DNA of 64,000 nt, taken from an uncultured Duncaniella sp. Lineage in GTDB: Bacteria > Bacteroidota > Bacteroidia > Bacteroidales > Muribaculaceae. Both the position numbers and the translations under genes were made by a program. This document shows, in pieces, positions 61,869-64,000 of the stretch; position 1 is the stretch's first letter; each line of letters begins with the position of its first letter. Under the pieces are notes generated by a model that worked only from the letters and a program-made list of their open reading frames with translations, did not search any database and was not told the origin of the DNA. Location of the stretch: the NCBI GenBank assembly GCA_910589485.1, contig CAJUSW010000008.1:62001-126000 (forward strand). The letters run 5' to 3'.

Positions 61869-64000
61869 TTAGTAGATTAGTTGGATATCGTCGATGTAGA
61901 GCTCTGATCCGATGTACTCGCCACCGGAGGTGTTTTTGGCACCGGGACAACGCCAGAAAGTAGTGCTTTTATTCAACGCATCGGCATTAGCTGACGATTT
62001 GAATATAACGCTTATCTTGGTGGCTTTCTGGGTCAGATCGGTGTAATCAAGATCCAGCGACATGGGTGTATAGGAATCCTGCTCGGTGAGTTGCTTTGTG
62101 GCTGTAGCAATGACATTGTCGCCTGAGTAGAGGAAAACCTCAACAGTGCCATAATCACCGTTACCAGGAGTTACCACATCGTAGTGATAGAAGAATGATA
62201 TTCCTGCAGGCCTGGAGGTAAAAGCGGTTCCATATACCGGATTGCCGTCGATATAAGACCCGAGGAATAACTCTCCGGCTGTCATGTTATTACATGTCCC
62301 AAAACCTGATCCACTCGCTTTGGCTGTATTCCCGCTGCCCCAGCCCACGGTACGTATCAGGGCTGCGTTGGCTCCGGATTTTTGTTTGTCGGAATGAAGA
62401 GTGGCGTTGCCAACAGTGTTTCCATCGCCTGATGTTGATGTCCCGATGGCGCCACCTGAATCGCCACTTTTGGTGCTTCGGCTATTGGCGGGAATGACCG
62501 CTGAGGTTGACTTGTATGAGCAACCTTTGGTGTTAAGACCATTGCCGCTTCCGCTACCCGACTGGGAGGTGGTGAGGGCATTGTTGGTCGACCATGAACT
62601 CTCGGGAATCCATAGATACTGGTAGTCGCCCTTTTTCTCGGATGTCCATTCATCGAAGCCCGGATGGAGCAACTGTGTGGCCGATTCGGTAGATAATATT
62701 GCAGGAGCTGTGGTTTCGTCGGAAAGTTTGGCCCGGAAAGTATAAGTGGATGACGGATTAAGGCCTGAAATCTTATATACAGCCTCACCGGATGCACGGG
62801 TGGTTTCCGGCATGAGCGATGCCTCGGCCTGAGAGAATGAGTTGCCACCGTCGGTGGAAATCTCAAATTTCACGTCGGCTTTGGATGCGAATGCCTCATC
62901 GTTGGTAAATCTCACTGAGGCGTAAGCATGTTTAGCGAAAGCATTTGTCTGATCCGAGAGCAGACGGATGGAGGGTACATGCATAATGTATTCCTCGGAT
63001 GTGATCTTATCGGTTGTCGCCTTGATGGTGAGGTTGGAGTCAAGGGTGATTTCTGCGGAGCTTACTGAGAATGTATAGTATCCATCGGGGATGAGTGAGC
63101 GGTCAGTGATTGACAGATCTGACCATGTGCCACGGCTGTTTTTGGCCGAAAGTTTCACATCATTGATATTCTCTCCATTGTAATTGACGAGCACCGAGGC
63201 TTGTCCGGCTGAGGTGATCTCGGATCCGTCGAGAATGGACAATACGAGTTCGCCTACGTTGACAGTGAAGAGCTCATTAGAGATTGACGCTCCATTTTCA
63301 TCAGTCACTGTGAGTGAGAATGTGGTGGTATTGTCGCCTCCGTCGATGTAACGGATATTGGATACCACTTTGGACAGATCGATCACACCAAACACATCGG
63401 ATGTGCCTGTGAGACCGCGGGTAACCAGTCCGAGGCTCTCAAGGGTTGCCTGGGCGGAGCCGGGATTGGTGAGGTCGACACTTGCCGGCCAACCCTGGGT
63501 GGTGAGGGCTCCGGTGGTGGCGAGAGTGGCTGACGCGATCTTGCCACGTGCCACAATAGTGGCTTTTAGCGGGGCACTATAAGTGTTGCCTGCCACGATA
63601 CTGATGTTTTGGCCGAGGTTCATATTCTCGAGCATGATCACCGGTTCGGGAGCAAGGTTGGGGAGATTGCTGTCGGAGATGTCTATGTCGAAGGATTTTT
63701 CTTCGATATTATCGTCGATGAGGATGTTGAGTGTCTCTCCGTTGATGGCGCCTGCATCCACGTCGAGGGTGACATTGTAGCGATGGCGAGCCTGTGCTTT
63801 GAAAGGATCGATCTGGGCTGTGGCCTGGAGTCCGTTGGGCTTGGTAAAGCTTACGCTGATCATCACATTGCCGGGGTTGAGGTACAGCTGGCGACCGGCA
63901 TTGTCGTCCCAGTCATATTCGTTGCCTGAGGCGGAAGTGACTGATATGGAATATCCGGAGAGACAGTCGGTGAATCCCTGGGATAGAGAGATGTTTACAA
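61869..64000 (-). CDS. DUF4493/PCMD-type lipoprotein, 5' end beyond the window
   Basis: The frame is open from the right edge of the window to the stop at 61869, giving more than 700 residues; the start and signal peptide lie outside. The visible part begins in the DUF4493-like region, continues through Ig/fibronectin-like repeats (ISGLNPSSTYTFRAKLSDE) and ends in a PCMD-like module (HPGFDEWTSEKKGDYQYLW, ELYIDDIQLIY). Same architecture as the 753-residue gene, with which it frames the shorter paralogue. An apparent start at 63866 is internal. Confidence 0.87.
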   Translation of the reverse strand, partial: VNISLSQGFTDCLSGYSISVTSASGNEYDWDDNAGRQLYLNPGNVMISVSFTKPNGLQATAQIDPFKAQARHRYNVTLDVDAGAINGETLNILIDDNIEEKSFDIDISDSNLPNLAPEPVIMLENMNLGQNISIVAGNTYSAPLKATIVARGKIASATLATTGALTTQGWPASVDLTNPGSAQATLESLGLVTRGLTGTSDVFGVIDLSKVVSNIRYIDGGDNTTTFSLTVTDENGASISNELFTVNVGELVLSILDGSEITSAGQASVLVNYNGENINDVKLSAKNSRGTWSDLSITDRSLIPDGYYTFSVSSAEITLDSNLTIKATTDKITSEEYIMHVPSIRLLSDQTNAFAKHAYASVRFTNDEAFASKADVKFEISTDGGNSFSQAEASLMPETTRASGEAVYKISGLNPSSTYTFRAKLSDETTAPAILSTESATQLLHPGFDEWTSEKKGDYQYLWIPESSWSTNNALTTSQSGSGSGNGLNTKGCSYKSTSAVIPANSRSTKSGDSGGAIGTSTSGDGNTVGNATLHSDKQKSGANAALIRTVGWGSGNTAKASGSGFGTCNNMTAGELFLGSYIDGNPVYGTAFTSRPAGISFFYHYDVVTPGNGDYGTVEVFLYSGDNVIATATKQLTEQDSYTPMSLDLDYTDLTQKATKISVIFKSSANADALNKSTTFWRCPGAKNTSGGEYIGSELYIDDIQLIY

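Noticed and set aside
1..64000. Prophage, insertion sequence or integrated element
   Set aside because: No transposase, integrase, phage structural gene or flanking repeat pair was seen in either strand.

Overview
The window is a chromosomal stretch of a Bacteroidota genome, most likely order Bacteroidales and plausibly a gut Muribaculaceae relative (the family is my inference). The evidence is a SusC/SusD pair under an ECF sigma/FecR switch, DUF4493 surface lipoproteins, a type IX-like C-terminal sorting tail, an RseC-RnfB-RnfC block, and repeated use of the Bacteroidetes promoter TTTG-N19-21-TAnnTTTG without clear Shine-Dalgarno sites. I see no rRNA, prophage, insertion sequence or CRISPR array, and only one tRNA.

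Layout. 1-11.4 kb: a secreted protein with a sorting tail, then a divergent ECF sigma gene and a five-gene operon (TlpA-like lipoprotein, FecR, SusC, SusD, second TlpA-like lipoprotein) that looks like an outer-membrane import locus with two periplasmic thioredoxin-fold partners. 11.4-13.2 kb: a 23-bp tandem repeat array leading into an AAA/DUF4143 ATPase. 13.2-19.3 kb (- strand): a coiled-coil/AT-hook protein ending in a beta-clamp-like motif, then dipeptidyl peptidase IV, an unknown membrane protein and miaA with overlapping start/stop codons. 19.5-21.9 kb: tandem duplicated TlpA-like lipoproteins. 22-28.7 kb (- strand): cysE, rnfC, rnfB, rseC, a SPOR lipoprotein, ilvA, trxA and a DJ-1 protein; the rnf operon stops at a terminator after rnfC with no rnfD, G, E or A nearby. 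28.9-30.4 kb: apbE and two very small ORFs.

30.5-37.3 kb (- strand): a basic unknown protein, a degenerate adenylation-domain protein, an ATPase-DUF4435 fusion resembling a compact PARIS-type effector, an AraC regulator, a sirtuin, tadA, and tRNA-Arg(ACG), which is the expected substrate of TadA. 37.4-48.7 kb: an outer-membrane barrel protein, then a long - strand run (queF, queC, DUF5715, AsmA-like, HAD phosphatase, aroB), with palindromic repeats between queC and queF, and aspC-tyrS. 48.7-58.2 kb: DUF695, lgt, pheS, crcB, nth, a TRIC-type channel, mscL, gap, a candidate short RNA and uvrA. 58.2-64 kb: three tandem DUF4493-type surface lipoproteins, the last cut by the window edge.

The core genes are ordinary housekeeping. 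The most unusual parts are the truncated rnf operon, the clamp-motif coiled-coil protein, the ATPase-DUF4435 fusion next to a pseudo-adenylation enzyme, the 23-bp repeat array, the repeat-built 5' leaders shared by two unrelated genes, and the small-ORF and short-RNA loci.
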